64,000 bases of DNA from Nostoc foliaceum FACHB-393 (GCF_014698505.1 NZ_JACJTD010000003.1:62001-126000), one strand, 5' to 3'; shown: positions 34,827-44,700, numbered from the stretch's first letter. Numbers and translations are program-made. The notes: generated by a model not told the origin, from the letters alone.

Positions 34827-35790
34827 TTGCTAATTTTCCTATGATGTACTTGAGTGTTGGTTGTCTAAAAATTTACAATGCTTAAATCAATTTAACATGA
34901 TTTAACATTTATTTTTAACCAAATTTCTGAACTTGCAGTAAAGTCTTACATTATATACAACTATTATTAAGTTAAATAAATATTAATATTTATTTAAAAG
35001 CAAGTATGCGTCATTTGAGAAGCTAGGTTGTGAGCCTCAAACCAGAACTCGCTCCCACAGTCCTCCTCAAGTTTTGCCCTGCTAGCGATTTAGCCTCATT
35101 TAGAGGTTAGGGAATGCAGTAAAAAAGGGAGATAATATTTGGGAGCATATTAAAGTGTGAGTTTTATATTTAACCTTCAGAAGACCATGTAAGTAAGTCC
35201 TACCAAGGTTAGCAGCATTATTCATACAGAATTAATACAGAAATTTGCGCCAAGATAGTTATATCTCATACTGACATATCTTAAGTTATATGAACACTAC
35301 TACATAATGCTATCAAATTAAGTATTTATTCTCTTCTTTTACCTAGAATTGGTAAAAATTAAAACTAGTTAATAAGCGTATTTAGTTGTCTAAAAGTAGG
35401 AATTCAATACAACCTTGCTGTTGTTGCTGGTCTAATATCCCTAATATCTATGGGTCAGAATAGTTAAAAAAAGTTCACTCGTCAACTATGTTATAATTAG
35501 ATAGTTGAGAAATATTTTCGGTCATGTAACTGACTATTATAGACACCTCTCCGAATCTAAATCTCTACACCCTTTGATTCTGGGGGTGTTTTATGTCAGT
35601 TTATATTGCCAATCTATCCTTTAGAGATGAGAGTCTTCAGCATTGCAAAAATTGAAATTTTTAGTTAGCCAAACTGTATTGGAATATTTAGTGTAAAACT
35701 GATACATCTAACTGTCCCAAGATGTGCTATTGGAACGGACAAGTTTAGTGTGTCACAAGCCCAGATAATATACGGTTACTACTTGAACTT
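34827..35790. other. 964-bp gap upstream of the T4SS cluster
   Basis: No gene found. It must contain the promoter for the minus-strand cluster. It is strongly AT-rich between 34830 and 35010. A possible small RNA unit lies at 35492-35592 and is listed separately. A run around 35040-35130 is more G+C-rich but has no coding pattern. Confidence 0.4.
35492..35592 (+). ncRNA. Possible small RNA unit (promoter -10 plus terminator)
   Basis: A perfect TATAAT at 35492-35497 is followed about 90 bases later by a hairpin ACACCC (35567-35572) with GGGTGT (35584-35589) and a short T-run to 35592. This could be a short transcript of about 90 nt. There is no good -35 box, the stem is only 6 bp, and no known cyanobacterial sRNA family was recognised, so support is weak. 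Confidence 0.25.
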
Positions 35791-36219
35791 ATGCCAACGG
35801 ATATAATTACCCGTCCTGAGTCACTTACAGAAGATTGCTTCTTTACTTATGCCCTTGGGACTGATTTGCACGATACTAATTCGACAGCCCAATATTTACG
35901 CAGAATCAGGAAAGAAGATAAACCCTATATCGACATAGCTGTTTCTCCCAGACCTGGCTATCGGTTTGAGGTTTGCCTGATCCCAGTTGAAGGGTTCGCT
36001 AAAGAAACAATATTGACAAAAGATGGCTTCGCCAAAGCTTTAGCGATTATTTGTGCTGTATCTAACAAAGCTAGGAAGCGATTCCCCTCAGGAAACGGAC
36101 AAGAGATTGTCCGGTGTCAATTTAGCAACTTAGCTGATGCAGTCGCTGTAGCAAATAGATTGTCTGCATTACCCTCTAATATGTATGAAACTCTCGCCAA
36201 GCTACCAAATGCCTTATAA
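35791..36219 (+). CDS. Hypothetical protein
   Basis: 142 residues, soluble, mixed alpha/beta, with no recognised domain. Visible segments are ALGTDLHDTNSTAQYLRRIR, YIDIAVSPRPGYRFEVCLIP and a helical C-terminus ANRLSALPSNMYETLAKLPN. No signal peptide. Its own promoter region lies upstream. Codon use is ordinary for the window, and the frame is clean, so I regard it as a real gene of unknown role. Confidence 0.6.
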   Translation: MPTDIITRPESLTEDCFFTYALGTDLHDTNSTAQYLRRIRKEDKPYIDIAVSPRPGYRFEVCLIPVEGFAKETILTKDGFAKALAIICAVSNKARKRFPSGNGQEIVRCQFSNLADAVAVANRLSALPSNMYETLAKLPNAL

Positions 36220-36403
36220 TATTGCGTCCGCTTGAATATTTATTATTTAGGACTGACACAAAGAGATTTTAATGGTAAGTAACTAGACGGACTTGAGATT
36301 AAAAACTCAATGCTTCATACTTCATCTGTTGAAAAAAGTCTTGTTATACAAGACTTTTAACCATTTTTGCACAGTGATCCATAATTCAAAGTGAGTTTTT
36401 TTT

Positions 36404-36637
36404 ATGCCTACAAGTCCTTTACGTGAAGAACCTCGTAACCAGCGAGCGCCTGTAATTCGTACAAGTAATGAATTTATTCTTTTAGAATGGTTAAAGTCAA
36501 CTGGTCGTCTGATAGAGCGGGAACATCAAGAATCTGAGTATCTAAATGAAGTAGAAGAAATTTCAGAAATGATAGACCTTGACGATATCCCTTACGATCA
36601 TGACGATGACGATTCTGACATGGATATAGAAGCCTAG
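36404..36637 (+). CDS. DUF3134 family small acidic protein
   Basis: 77 residues. PLREEPRNQRAPVIRTSNEF, ILLEWLKSTGRLIER and a very acidic tail (DLDDIPYDHDDDDSDMDIEA) match the DUF3134 family of cyanobacteria. Function is unknown. It is preceded by a T-rich stretch and a separate start region, and is probably expressed alone. Start ATG 36404. Confidence 0.78.
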   Translation: MPTSPLREEPRNQRAPVIRTSNEFILLEWLKSTGRLIEREHQESEYLNEVEEISEMIDLDDIPYDHDDDDSDMDIEA

Positions 36638-36710
36638 TAGCGTAATTCGTAATTACTTACCTGAAGGGTTTCATTGATTTGGAATCTGTACTTCATTTAT
36701 GCTGAAAGGC

Positions 36711-36747
36711 TAAGAATCCCGACTTATCTAAAAAGTCGGGATTCTTA
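36711..36747. terminator. 15-bp hairpin between convergent genes
   Basis: TAAGAATCCCGACTT (36711-36725) pairs perfectly with AAGTCGGGATTCTTA (36733-36747). It lies between the DUF3134 gene (+) and mltA (-). The core CCCGACTT/AAGTCGGG recurs in the hairpin at 41802-41835, so both belong to one dispersed hairpin family. Confidence 0.75.
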
Positions 36748-36767
36748 GTATTAAAAGGTGAGTGTGT

Positions 36768-38060
36768 TTAATTGTTGGACTTGAGTAATAGATAAAATAA
36801 TTGTCCATTGCTGACTGTGACACCAGCGCGATCGCCTGCTAATTTCCCAGTACCCAAAAAATAATCTACCCTACCTGCACCTTTAATTGCGCCTCCAGCA
36901 TCTTGGTCAAGAACATAGCGACTAACGATGCGCTCCTCCATTTTTCCGGTAGGATTAGGAAAGGGAATAGAAGTGCGAATCAACGCCAAAGCACCAGGAG
37001 GCATGAGAGATTTATCTGTAGCGATCGAACGCTCTGCCGTTAATGATACGTTGATAGAACCTTGGGCTGGATCACCGTGGTTTTCTTGAAAAAAAACGAA
37101 ACTGCGATCGCGCGGAATATAAATATTTAATTCTTGGGGATGCTTTTGAAAATAGTCGAGAATAATTGGCATAGTTACACCTTCTAGCGGTAATTTGCCA
37201 TCATTCGCTAATTCTCGGCCAATGCTTTTGTAGTTATAAGCGATATTACCCGCATAGCCGATTGTTGTCTGAGTCCCATCACGAAGCTGAAGTCGCGCTG
37301 AACCTTGAATTTGAGCTAAATATGGTTCGAGGCGATCGCGAAACCAAAACAACTCTAATCCTCGTAATTTCCCTTTTGCGCCTTGTAAACCATCTGCTCC
37401 TTCTAATTCTTCGCGTGTAGGATGAGGCTTACTCCAGGAGTTTAAATCAGGAGGTAATCGATAAACAGGATAACGATATTCTGCTGTGGGAACACGACTG
37501 GCTGCGTAAAGCGGTTCATAATAGGCGGTGAATAAAACAGAACCTTTGGTATCGTTACCAACTGACTGGTAAAGAACAAATTCCCGCTCGATGGCTTGAT
37601 GTAATTCTGTTGCAGAATTAGTTTTTAATAAAAGTTCGCGAAATCTTTTCAAGCTTTTGATGACGCGATCGCGCGTAATCCCAGCCACCTGATAGTTTTG
37701 ATAAGTAGCCGCAGCATTAGCCGTTTGCAGATATTGGAGACTGCGAGCGATCGCACTCATCAGCGCCTTTTTGTCTGGTATTTCTCCATATAAAACCTCA
37801 TCTAAACAAGATGGATCATCCTGACAACAAGTAACTGGTAGCCTCTGAATCAATGGTGTTTTTTGCTTTTGTGTAAATGCATCTTGATTTTCAGCAGTCA
37901 AGGAAACTGGTATATTCCACTTTTTTACGCGACATTCTGGCGGACTAAGTTCCTGATGCGTCAAAGATTGCATCCGCACTAGCAAAATCGACAAAACCAC
38001 AGGTAAGCTAATAGCGATAACTTTGTTAAACTTTGCTAACCTAGCAAGTGTCTTGTTCAT
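36768..38060 (-). CDS. mltA: Membrane-bound lytic murein transglycosylase A (MltA)
   Basis: 430 residues. An N-terminal membrane or signal helix (about 12-28, VIAISLPVVLSILLV) precedes the MltA domain (about 140-300, with LFTAYYEPLYAASRVPTAEY and LFWFRDRLEPYLAQIQGSAR) and the C-terminal 3D domain holding the catalytic aspartate in YVLDQDAGGAIKGAGRVDYF. It cleaves peptidoglycan glycan strands to anhydro-muropeptides. ATG 38060 is chosen; the frame begins one codon earlier at a TTG. No lipobox was seen, so it is probably helix-anchored or secreted. Confidence 0.9.
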   Translation of the reverse strand: MNKTLARLAKFNKVIAISLPVVLSILLVRMQSLTHQELSPPECRVKKWNIPVSLTAENQDAFTQKQKTPLIQRLPVTCCQDDPSCLDEVLYGEIPDKKALMSAIARSLQYLQTANAAATYQNYQVAGITRDRVIKSLKRFRELLLKTNSATELHQAIEREFVLYQSVGNDTKGSVLFTAYYEPLYAASRVPTAEYRYPVYRLPPDLNSWSKPHPTREELEGADGLQGAKGKLRGLELFWFRDRLEPYLAQIQGSARLQLRDGTQTTIGYAGNIAYNYKSIGRELANDGKLPLEGVTMPIILDYFQKHPQELNIYIPRDRSFVFFQENHGDPAQGSINVSLTAERSIATDKSLMPPGALALIRTSIPFPNPTGKMEERIVSRYVLDQDAGGAIKGAGRVDYFLGTGKLAGDRAGVTVSNGQLFYLLLKSNN

Positions 38061-38166
38061 CAAAATTTAAAATCTTTGAGATTATCCCATTTCCCGCAAA
38101 TTCAAAAAACAAAAATAATTTAATTTCTCAACACAAAAATGTTTACTACTACCCAGCCCCCAATGC

Positions 38167-39513
38167 TTATTCATTCATATTACGATAAGTAGCAACTGCT
38201 GAAGGTGATATTCGGTTCAAATATCGGAATATCCAGTATTTGAAAATGGTATCTAAAATCACTGGAAATGTAGCAATAAATAAGAAGATAAAATCTCGAT
38301 TTGCTGGTAATCCCCAATGGCGGGATACTCCTTCTAGGAGAACTTCCCAACCATGAGGAGAGTGGAAACCTACAAATATATCGGTAAACAAAATGATGAT
38401 AAATGCTTTGGCACTATCACTAAGTCCATAGACAATATGATCAAAGAAATCTTTAATCACAGCAATAGAAGTCTTGCTAACCACTAAAAGCCATATAAAA
38501 GCAGCGACTGAAAAAATATCTGCAAAAACATTTTTGATGGCATTAGAACTTTCGTTACGAAATTCTTCAGCAAGTTCAATAGCTCTCTTTTTCATTTCAA
38601 TTTCCATCCGCTCAGGCAAGAGTGGAGGAGCATTTCTAAGGAGATTTTCAAACTTGAGCTTTTCTTCAAATCTTTGTAATTCTACAAGGGCTTCTTCTTC
38701 CATTTCTGAATTGAGGAATATCTGCATTTGCTGATTGTCTCTAAAGTTCTCAACAAGCGGCCCTACTACGAAAGCTTTTGCTATCTGATGCGTTAGTAAT
38801 GGTACGATAATTAATAGTAAAATAAACCTGATAGATATTATTGTTCTTCTTTGAGCTTGACGAAAACTATGAATTACCTCTTGTTCAGAATTAGGGTCTA
38901 ATTCAACTTGCAAACGATTGATAGTACTTAAAATAGAGCGGGGTAAAACGCCCATCGTATCAGCTTTACGTTTTAGTTTTGGTTTTTTATCCGAGTCTTG
39001 AGTTGGTATTTTTGGTGGTACTGTTGGAGTATTTACAAGCAGCGACTTCTCATCAGATATCGCAGAGTTAATTGGCGGATTTTGAGGTTTTACTACTAAA
39101 GCTTTAGAAGTTATTTGATCAGGAATTGTTGTGTATTTGGATATAACTTGATCTATAAAGTTTAGCTTTTCCAAAACCAAAGAAGGACTGGGATGCTCTA
39201 TACCTGCTTTCTGAGCAGCTTTTTGATTCTCTTCATTTAGAAACCAACGGCTTGCTCTAAACTCTGTCAGCCGCATTTTGGCAGTTTTTAATAGCTTATT
39301 TAGGTCTGACTCAAAATAATCCATCACGCTGTTACTGTATATGGCTGAGTCAATGTCTATTTTATTACCATTGAAATGCTTATTTTCTATTTCCTTAATC
39401 TTTAATGCTGCATCGTAAGCTTGATGTAAAGAACGTTCAGGAGTCTGTAAGTACCATCGGTAAGTATCAAGTAAGAAAGAATAGATTTTTTGGCTAAAAA
39501 CAGAGTTTTTCAT
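38167..39513 (-). CDS. pcxA: Proton extrusion protein PcxA (CotA/CemA family)
   Basis: 448 residues. A soluble N-terminal half (SFLLDTYRWYLQTPERSLHQ is a family hallmark) precedes a C-terminal membrane domain with four helices (about 225-250, 330-350, 365-385 and 410-430) ending IFRYLNRISPSAVATYRNMNE-like. PcxA supports light-driven Na+-dependent proton extrusion and, indirectly, CO2 and nitrate uptake; chloroplast CemA is related. ATG 39513 is chosen over the TTG at 39522. The gene is divergent from the next one. Confidence 0.9.
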   Translation of the reverse strand: MKNSVFSQKIYSFLLDTYRWYLQTPERSLHQAYDAALKIKEIENKHFNGNKIDIDSAIYSNSVMDYFESDLNKLLKTAKMRLTEFRASRWFLNEENQKAAQKAGIEHPSPSLVLEKLNFIDQVISKYTTIPDQITSKALVVKPQNPPINSAISDEKSLLVNTPTVPPKIPTQDSDKKPKLKRKADTMGVLPRSILSTINRLQVELDPNSEQEVIHSFRQAQRRTIISIRFILLLIIVPLLTHQIAKAFVVGPLVENFRDNQQMQIFLNSEMEEEALVELQRFEEKLKFENLLRNAPPLLPERMEIEMKKRAIELAEEFRNESSNAIKNVFADIFSVAAFIWLLVVSKTSIAVIKDFFDHIVYGLSDSAKAFIIILFTDIFVGFHSPHGWEVLLEGVSRHWGLPANRDFIFLFIATFPVILDTIFKYWIFRYLNRISPSAVATYRNMNE

Positions 39514-39600
39514 TGGAGACAATCATCCAGCATTATTTGGTGATTCTTAACCTTAAGTTAACGCACGAAGTATACTAGCAAATCTATAAGGAGAAAGTTT

Positions 39601-41778
39601 GTGATTTCTCATTCGGTTTGGATTGTTGGCACTAGCCGCACTGGTAAAACGGCTCGCTTGGTAGAGCAATTTTGTAGTTGGGTACAACCTGAGAAGCAGT
39701 ATACTGAATCATTTTATACTAAAACACCAGGACGTAAAAAAGGCAGTCATATACCCGAATTTTTATATCTTAAACAAACAGAGCCAGGAGTTTTAGTCTT
39801 AGCTGCCAATGATGATAATCGGCGAGAATTGGGAGATATAATTGTTACATCTACATTAGGAAAATATCCCGTGCGTGCCAAGACGCCGCTAGGTTTTTTC
39901 CAGGATGAAGTTATTTTATTTTGGCCGTTGCTAATTAACTCGTTGAACTTGAAGGCACAGTTTCCGGTAAGATTGCGACCAGAAACCGAACAAGAGTTAG
40001 CAAGCAAACTCTGGCATCCCCAATTAGACGAAGAAATTTTACGGATTGCGGGAGTGAATGAGTCTCGCTTGGTGCGTCGCATCCTAGATTTATTGCAATT
40101 AGCAGCTTACAGTGGTGTACCTTGCGAAGATATTGCCCCGGTTTTGGCAAGGGGTCTGGGGGAAAATACTACAACTTTAGAGCCGGAATTTTTGGCATCT
40201 TTGTTGCTAGATTGGCGTAACTGGTGTTTAGAAAGGGGGTTACTAACTTATGGCATTATTACTGAACTTTATAGTCAGCACTTGTTAAGCGATCGCAATT
40301 ACCAACAGCACCTAACTAAACGCTATCAAGCGGTACTGGCGGATGATGTCGATGATTATCCTAGCGTAGCGCGTCTTTTGTTTGACTTGCTATTAGATCA
40401 AGGCGCGGTCGGGGCCTTTAGTTATAATCCCGATGGTGCAGTGCGATTGGGATTGGGAGCAGACCCCAACTATCTAGAAGGGTTAGCAGAACGTTGTAGA
40501 GTAGAAATATTGACCGGGCCACCTCCAGAATCCCTTGGAGAGCAAGCTAAACAGATGGTGGAATTAGTCACAGAACCAATGGTGCTGTTGAGCTTACCTG
40601 AGATTGTGCATTCAATTCAAACCACCTCCCGCGCTCAACTATTGCGACAAACAGCAGAGGTAATTGCTAATGCTATCCAATCACAGCAAGTACAACCAGA
40701 ACAAGTGGCGATTATTGCACCAGGTTTAGATGCGATCGCTCGTTATACTCTAGTAGAAATCCTCGTTAAGCAAAATATCCAAGTAGAATCGCTGAATGAC
40801 CAACGTCCCTTAGTTAGTTCACCCGTCATTCGCGCATTACTCACCATGCTGGCACTAGTTTATCCCGGCTTGGGACGACTCGTAGACCGGGATGCCGTCG
40901 CAGAAATGCTGGTTGTATTGAGTAGTAAACAACAAGCACCAGAAAACTATACAGACGCGATTAATCGCGTCTCTACTGATATTGACCCGGTACGTGCTGG
41001 TTTGATTGCAGATTACTGCTTTGTACCTCATCCCGATCGCCCCAACTTGCTACCAGTATCAGCCTTCGAGCGTTGGGATAGAATCGGCTATGCGGCTACT
41101 ACAGCCTATAATGACATATTACAGTGGTTAGAAAAGCAGCGATCGCAACAAGAACTGCGGTTAATTCCTAGTCCCATTTCCCTCTTAGACAGGGCAATTC
41201 AGCGCTTTTTGTGGAATGGTAGCAATCTTCCCTACGAACAACTAGCCGCACTGCGAGAATTATTAGAAACCGCCCAACACTACTGGGAAATTGACACCAG
41301 ATTACGACAAATTGCCCCAGTGGAGACAACGCCTCACACAACTATTATCGAATTCATTCAACTACTGCGACGTGGTACGATTACCGCCAACCCTTACCCT
41401 GTGCGCCCCATCGGTGGAGCGAGAAAGGCCGTCACACTAGCAACTATATTTCAATACCGATCTAGTCGGCGATCGCACCGCTGGCATTTTTGGCTAGATG
41501 CTGGTTCACCTCTATGGGCAAAAGGTGGTGCGGCGACTTTGTTCGGTGCGCCGTTTTTCCTGCAAGACAGGTTAGGTGAACCTTGGACAGCAGAAGATGA
41601 GAAATTGGCAGAAGAACAAAGACTGCGAAGGATTTTGACAGATTTACTGTCTCGCGTATCCGAGAGAGTTTATTTGTGTCACAGCGATTTAGCCGTAAAT
41701 GGACAAGAGCAACTAGGGCCGCTGTTACCCTTAGTAAATGCTTGTGTGACGGTTATTTCTGAGACTACTGTTAATTGA
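39601..41778 (+). CDS. Recombinase family protein, helicase-like
   Basis: 725 residues starting at GTG 39601. A Walker A motif VGTSRTGKTARLV lies at about 9-21, and YQAVLADDVDDYPSVARLLF near 245 looks like a degenerate helicase motif II (ADDVDD). Later blocks (RAQLLRQTAEVIANAIQSQQ, VQPEQVAIIAPGLDAI and SPVIRALLTMLALVYPG) follow the order seen in UvrD/AddB-type helicase-nucleases. No C-terminal cysteine cluster was seen. It is a conserved cyanobacterial protein usually named recombinase family without experimental role; I infer a DNA repair or recombination function from the helicase-like frame. Confidence 0.7.
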   Translation: MISHSVWIVGTSRTGKTARLVEQFCSWVQPEKQYTESFYTKTPGRKKGSHIPEFLYLKQTEPGVLVLAANDDNRRELGDIIVTSTLGKYPVRAKTPLGFFQDEVILFWPLLINSLNLKAQFPVRLRPETEQELASKLWHPQLDEEILRIAGVNESRLVRRILDLLQLAAYSGVPCEDIAPVLARGLGENTTTLEPEFLASLLLDWRNWCLERGLLTYGIITELYSQHLLSDRNYQQHLTKRYQAVLADDVDDYPSVARLLFDLLLDQGAVGAFSYNPDGAVRLGLGADPNYLEGLAERCRVEILTGPPPESLGEQAKQMVELVTEPMVLLSLPEIVHSIQTTSRAQLLRQTAEVIANAIQSQQVQPEQVAIIAPGLDAIARYTLVEILVKQNIQVESLNDQRPLVSSPVIRALLTMLALVYPGLGRLVDRDAVAEMLVVLSSKQQAPENYTDAINRVSTDIDPVRAGLIADYCFVPHPDRPNLLPVSAFERWDRIGYAATTAYNDILQWLEKQRSQQELRLIPSPISLLDRAIQRFLWNGSNLPYEQLAALRELLETAQHYWEIDTRLRQIAPVETTPHTTIIEFIQLLRRGTITANPYPVRPIGGARKAVTLATIFQYRSSRRSHRWHFWLDAGSPLWAKGGAATLFGAPFFLQDRLGEPWTAEDEKLAEEQRLRRILTDLLSRVSERVYLCHSDLAVNGQEQLGPLLPLVNACVTVISETTVN

Positions 41779-41800
41779 GTCTCTTCTACTTTCGCAAAGC

Positions 41801-42337
41801 TCAGATCCGCGACTTCTTTAAGAAGTCGGGGATCTTATAAAATATTTGTTTGTATAAAGTAGTGATTGTCCCCTTTTTTGCATTGGGTTTTGGGATTAAT
41901 TTTTGCAAATTTCGGGACTGTGGTTGAGTTGGAACAGGAGAACCAAAAGGGACTTTATCACGCGTTAAGAGCAAAGGAATACTGAGAAGTCCCAAAATAA
42001 TTACTACTCCGGTCATTATCCAAACCATTAACCTATTTGGTTTATAATCTGCTTGTTCAATTTGCCAGAAAACTTGGTTGTATCGCCACGCAGCTAACGC
42101 AACAGCCAAAATTCCAAAAATCACCAAAGCAAGACCCAAATTTTCAGAGTTGGATAATGGATTTACCGGAGTTTCTTGTTGAGTAATAGCAATATTAAGC
42201 TGGCGCAGAAATATACCAAACCGCGCAATAGCAAAACCAAAGCCAATCAATGAAATAGAAGTGCGTAGCCAAGCCAGAAAGGTACGTTCGTTCGCTTGAT
42301 GCTCCCTTTGACGATCAATTTTTGGTATTTTATCCAT
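41801..42337 (-). CDS. DUF202 (YidH-type) membrane protein
   Basis: 178 residues. REHQANERTFLAWLRTSISL is the DUF202 hallmark, followed by three membrane helices (about 28-45, 70-92 and 105-127). The C-terminal tail is polar and ends IPDFLKKSRI, which is encoded by the dispersed hairpin that also marks the 3' end of the gene. ATG 42337 is used because homologues begin close to the REHxANERTF motif; the frame is open back to 42409. Function of the family is unknown. Confidence 0.85.
   Translation of the reverse strand: MDKIPKIDRQREHQANERTFLAWLRTSISLIGFGFAIARFGIFLRQLNIAITQQETPVNPLSNSENLGLALVIFGILAVALAAWRYNQVFWQIEQADYKPNRLMVWIMTGVVIILGLLSIPLLLTRDKVPFGSPVPTQPQSRNLQKLIPKPNAKKGTITTLYKQIFYKIPDFLKKSRI
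41802..41835. terminator. Hairpin between convergent genes, partly coding
   Basis: AGATCCGCGACTTCTT (41802-41817) pairs with AAGAAGTCGGGGATCT (41820-41835) with one mismatch. On the minus strand it encodes the last ten residues of the DUF202 protein. Same family as the hairpin at 36711-36747. Confidence 0.7.
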
Positions 42338-42511
42338 GAGTATCTTCTGACGGCAATTTACCCTTGAAAAGTATTCATAACATTGATGAATAGCATGGAC
42401 TACCGCCATAAGGTCAACACAGTCGAGTAAGGACTCTGAGAAAACCCCAAGCGATCGCTAGAATCTTTACAATAGTAAATAAGGTAAAGATATATATCAG
42501 AGTCAAAATCA

Positions 42512-43180
42512 ATGGGACTATTCGGATTTGGCAAAAAGGCAGTTATGCCTACGCCTGAGGAAGCTTTGTCAGGAAGGGCACAATCTATGTCAGTACCCGC
42601 TGCTCATTATGTCAACAAGAATCCTTTAAAACCTCCTTATCCCGATGGATTAGAAAAGGCAATCTTTGGCTTGGGCTGTTTTTGGGGTGCAGAACGCAAA
42701 TTTTGGCAACTTAAAGGAGTTTACACCACCGCAGTTGGTTACGCTGCTGGGTTCACACCTAACCCAACCTATGAAGAGGTATGTAGTGGGCGAACTGGTC
42801 ACAATGAAGTGGTATTGGTTGTGTTTGATCCCAAAGTAATTAGTTATTCTGAACTGCTCAAAGTCTTCTGGGAAAGCCACAATCCTACCCAAGGGATGCG
42901 CCAAGGTAATGATGCTGGCACTCAGTATCGTTCGGGAATTTATGTATATTCCGAAAGTCAAAAGCAGCTAGCAGAAGCATCGCGGGAAGCTTATCAGCAA
43001 GCTCTCAACGATGCAGGTTATGGCAAGATTACTACAGAAATCTTGGATGCGCCGGAATTCTACTACGCTGAAGCTTACCATCAGCAATACCTGGCTAAAA
43101 ATCCTAACGGGTATTGTGGTTTAGGAGGGACAAATGTTTCTTGTCCCGTCGGTGTAGTTGAATCGCAAATTAGTAGTTAG
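42512..43180 (+). CDS. msrA: Peptide methionine sulfoxide reductase MsrA
   Basis: 222 residues. It repairs oxidised methionine (S-sulfoxide form) in proteins. The active-site motif GCFWG has C56 as nucleophile; YxxV-type substrate pocket in [20 protein letters not shown] and [11 protein letters not shown] are intact. A 45-residue N-terminal extension ([20 protein letters not shown]) is usual for the cyanobacterial form. Possible resolving cysteine near the C-terminus in NGYCGLGG. Start ATG 42512; monocistronic. Confidence 0.96.
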   Translation: MGLFGFGKKAVMPTPEEALSGRAQSMSVPAAHYVNKNPLKPPYPDGLEKAIFGLGCFWGAERKFWQLKGVYTTAVGYAAGFTPNPTYEEVCSGRTGHNEVVLVVFDPKVISYSELLKVFWESHNPTQGMRQGNDAGTQYRSGIYVYSESQKQLAEASREAYQQALNDAGYGKITTEILDAPEFYYAEAYHQQYLAKNPNGYCGLGGTNVSCPVGVVESQISS

Positions 43181-43215
43181 AAATAAAGTAGGGGCGCACA
43201 TCTGTGCGCTTCTAC

Positions 43216-44409
43216 TTAAAATACAGATTTGAGTACAGCGATCGCGCGAATCCACAACATAATACTAATAGGCGCTCCAAGTAGAATACCAGCGATCGCC
43301 CAACCTCTTTGATGCGCTCTGAATTGTTCAATACTGCGCCACGGCCTACTTTTCCAAGCCCATTCATTGCCTTTAGCACCAAGTGCGATCGCCATTAACC
43401 ACCAACCGTGGGGTATAAAACAGAATAGCCCATACCACACTTGATTAGGCCACATCCACAGCCAAGGCATCAAAAATGCGCCCCAATTCCAACCGAGAAT
43501 TTCTTCTGGAACTGTTTCATTGTAATTATTTATTCCGCATCCAGAATTGTTAATTATTTCTTTTAGCGGTAAAAGTTGATTCCTGTTTGCAGATTTAACA
43601 GCCAGACCAGATTTGAGAACATTCAGCGCTTCGCGGGCACTAGTAAATCGTTGTTCTGGAGCGGGTTCTATCAACTTTTGTAGCCAACTTACAAAACTGG
43701 GACTCAGGTTAACTCGGTCTGTAAATTGCAGTCGTAAATCCTGCTGGGGTAAATCAGAAGGGGAAGTTCCAGTTAACAAATGAATCAAAGTTGCACCCAG
43801 TGCATAGAGGTCTGAAGCCGCAACCGCTCGACCACCGAATTGTTCCATTGGGGCATAACCATAAGTACCCACAACCGTAAAAGTAACGCCTTCTTTTGCC
43901 GCTTTATCTTGAACTGCCCCAAAATCAACTAAATAAATCCGGTTATCTTCGCCCCAGATTAAATTACTCGGTTTAATATCTCTATGCAACACCCCTGGAT
44001 TCAACTCATGTAGATACGTGAGAATATTTAAAACCTCAACAGCAATTTTTCTAGCTCGCTTTTCACTAAATCTTTTGCCAACAGCAAGTTTATCCTTGAG
44101 TGATTCACCAGGGATATATTCTTGTATTAAGGCAAACCAGAGTGTGCGATCGTCGATACAAAAATAATCAATATATTGAGGGATGCGGGGATGATTTAGC
44201 TGTTTAAGTATTTGTGCTTCCCTCTCAAAAAGTTTCAAGTCATCCCACTGCACAGTACCGCCAAAGGCTAAAAGCTTGACCACAACGGTCGAATTTTCGC
44301 CATTAGAGGCTTGTAAATCCAATGCTTGCCAAGTTTGACGAATTCCATTGTTGCCTAGTTGGCGTTGGATTTGATAACGATCTTGTAATATCTGTTCTGG
44401 TTGCAGCAT
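43216..44409 (-). CDS. Serine/threonine protein kinase with C-terminal membrane region
   Basis: 397 residues. Hanks-type kinase domain (about 11-265): ATP lysine K45 in VVVKLLAFG, catalytic loop HRDIKPSN with D144, and DFG at 162-164. The glycine loop reads LGNNGIRQTW, which is less glycine-rich than usual. A linker of about 30 residues leads to a C-terminal region with hydrophobic segments (about 310-345 and 372-395), rich in tryptophan (FLMPWLWMWPNQVWYGLFCF), typical of one cyanobacterial kinase subgroup. It should sit in the membrane with the kinase domain inside the cell. Substrates unknown. Confidence 0.92.
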   Translation of the reverse strand: MLQPEQILQDRYQIQRQLGNNGIRQTWQALDLQASNGENSTVVVKLLAFGGTVQWDDLKLFEREAQILKQLNHPRIPQYIDYFCIDDRTLWFALIQEYIPGESLKDKLAVGKRFSEKRARKIAVEVLNILTYLHELNPGVLHRDIKPSNLIWGEDNRIYLVDFGAVQDKAAKEGVTFTVVGTYGYAPMEQFGGRAVAASDLYALGATLIHLLTGTSPSDLPQQDLRLQFTDRVNLSPSFVSWLQKLIEPAPEQRFTSAREALNVLKSGLAVKSANRNQLLPLKEIINNSGCGINNYNETVPEEILGWNWGAFLMPWLWMWPNQVWYGLFCFIPHGWWLMAIALGAKGNEWAWKSRPWRSIEQFRAHQRGWAIAGILLGAPISIMLWIRAIAVLKSVF

Positions 44410-44541
44410 CTTACACCTGCTGGCAATTTACTCTGATTCCCTTACTATTCAAGGATAGTCATTATCTAGAGAAACTGTGGGAGCTAGATAATTTTTTGAA
44501 AGCAGTTGAGAATTTCAACTTTGAGGTTCCCTAGGAGATTG

Positions 44542-44700
44542 GTGCGAATTTTCTTTGGTTCCGGTTATCGTGTCTATTTCGGCGAAGATGCTGAAAATGT
44601 TGTTGTCATACTGTGTGGAGGCGACAAAAGCACACAGGTTGAGGACATTTAGGACGCAAAAGCTTACTGGAAGGAGTATCTAAGCCGTGAGAAAATTTAG
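44542..44700 (+). pseudogene. RelE/HigB-type toxin remnant
   Basis: One frame reads VRIFFGSGYRVYFGEDAENV, then VVILCGGDKSTQVEDI, a TAG at 44650-44652, then DAKAYWKEYLSREKI. That is the C-terminal half of RelE/HigB (Gp49 family) toxins with one in-frame stop. The first ~40 residues of the family are missing; the frame upstream has unrelated sequence and a stop at 44497. It runs into the antitoxin gene with the usual small overlap (14 bp). The toxin is therefore dead by both truncation and nonsense mutation. Confidence 0.75.

Noticed and set aside
44322-44534. 70-codon plus-strand frame as the missing N-terminus of the RelE/HigB toxin
   Set aside because: Its sequence does not match the family's N-terminal half, and most of it is antisense to the kinase gene.
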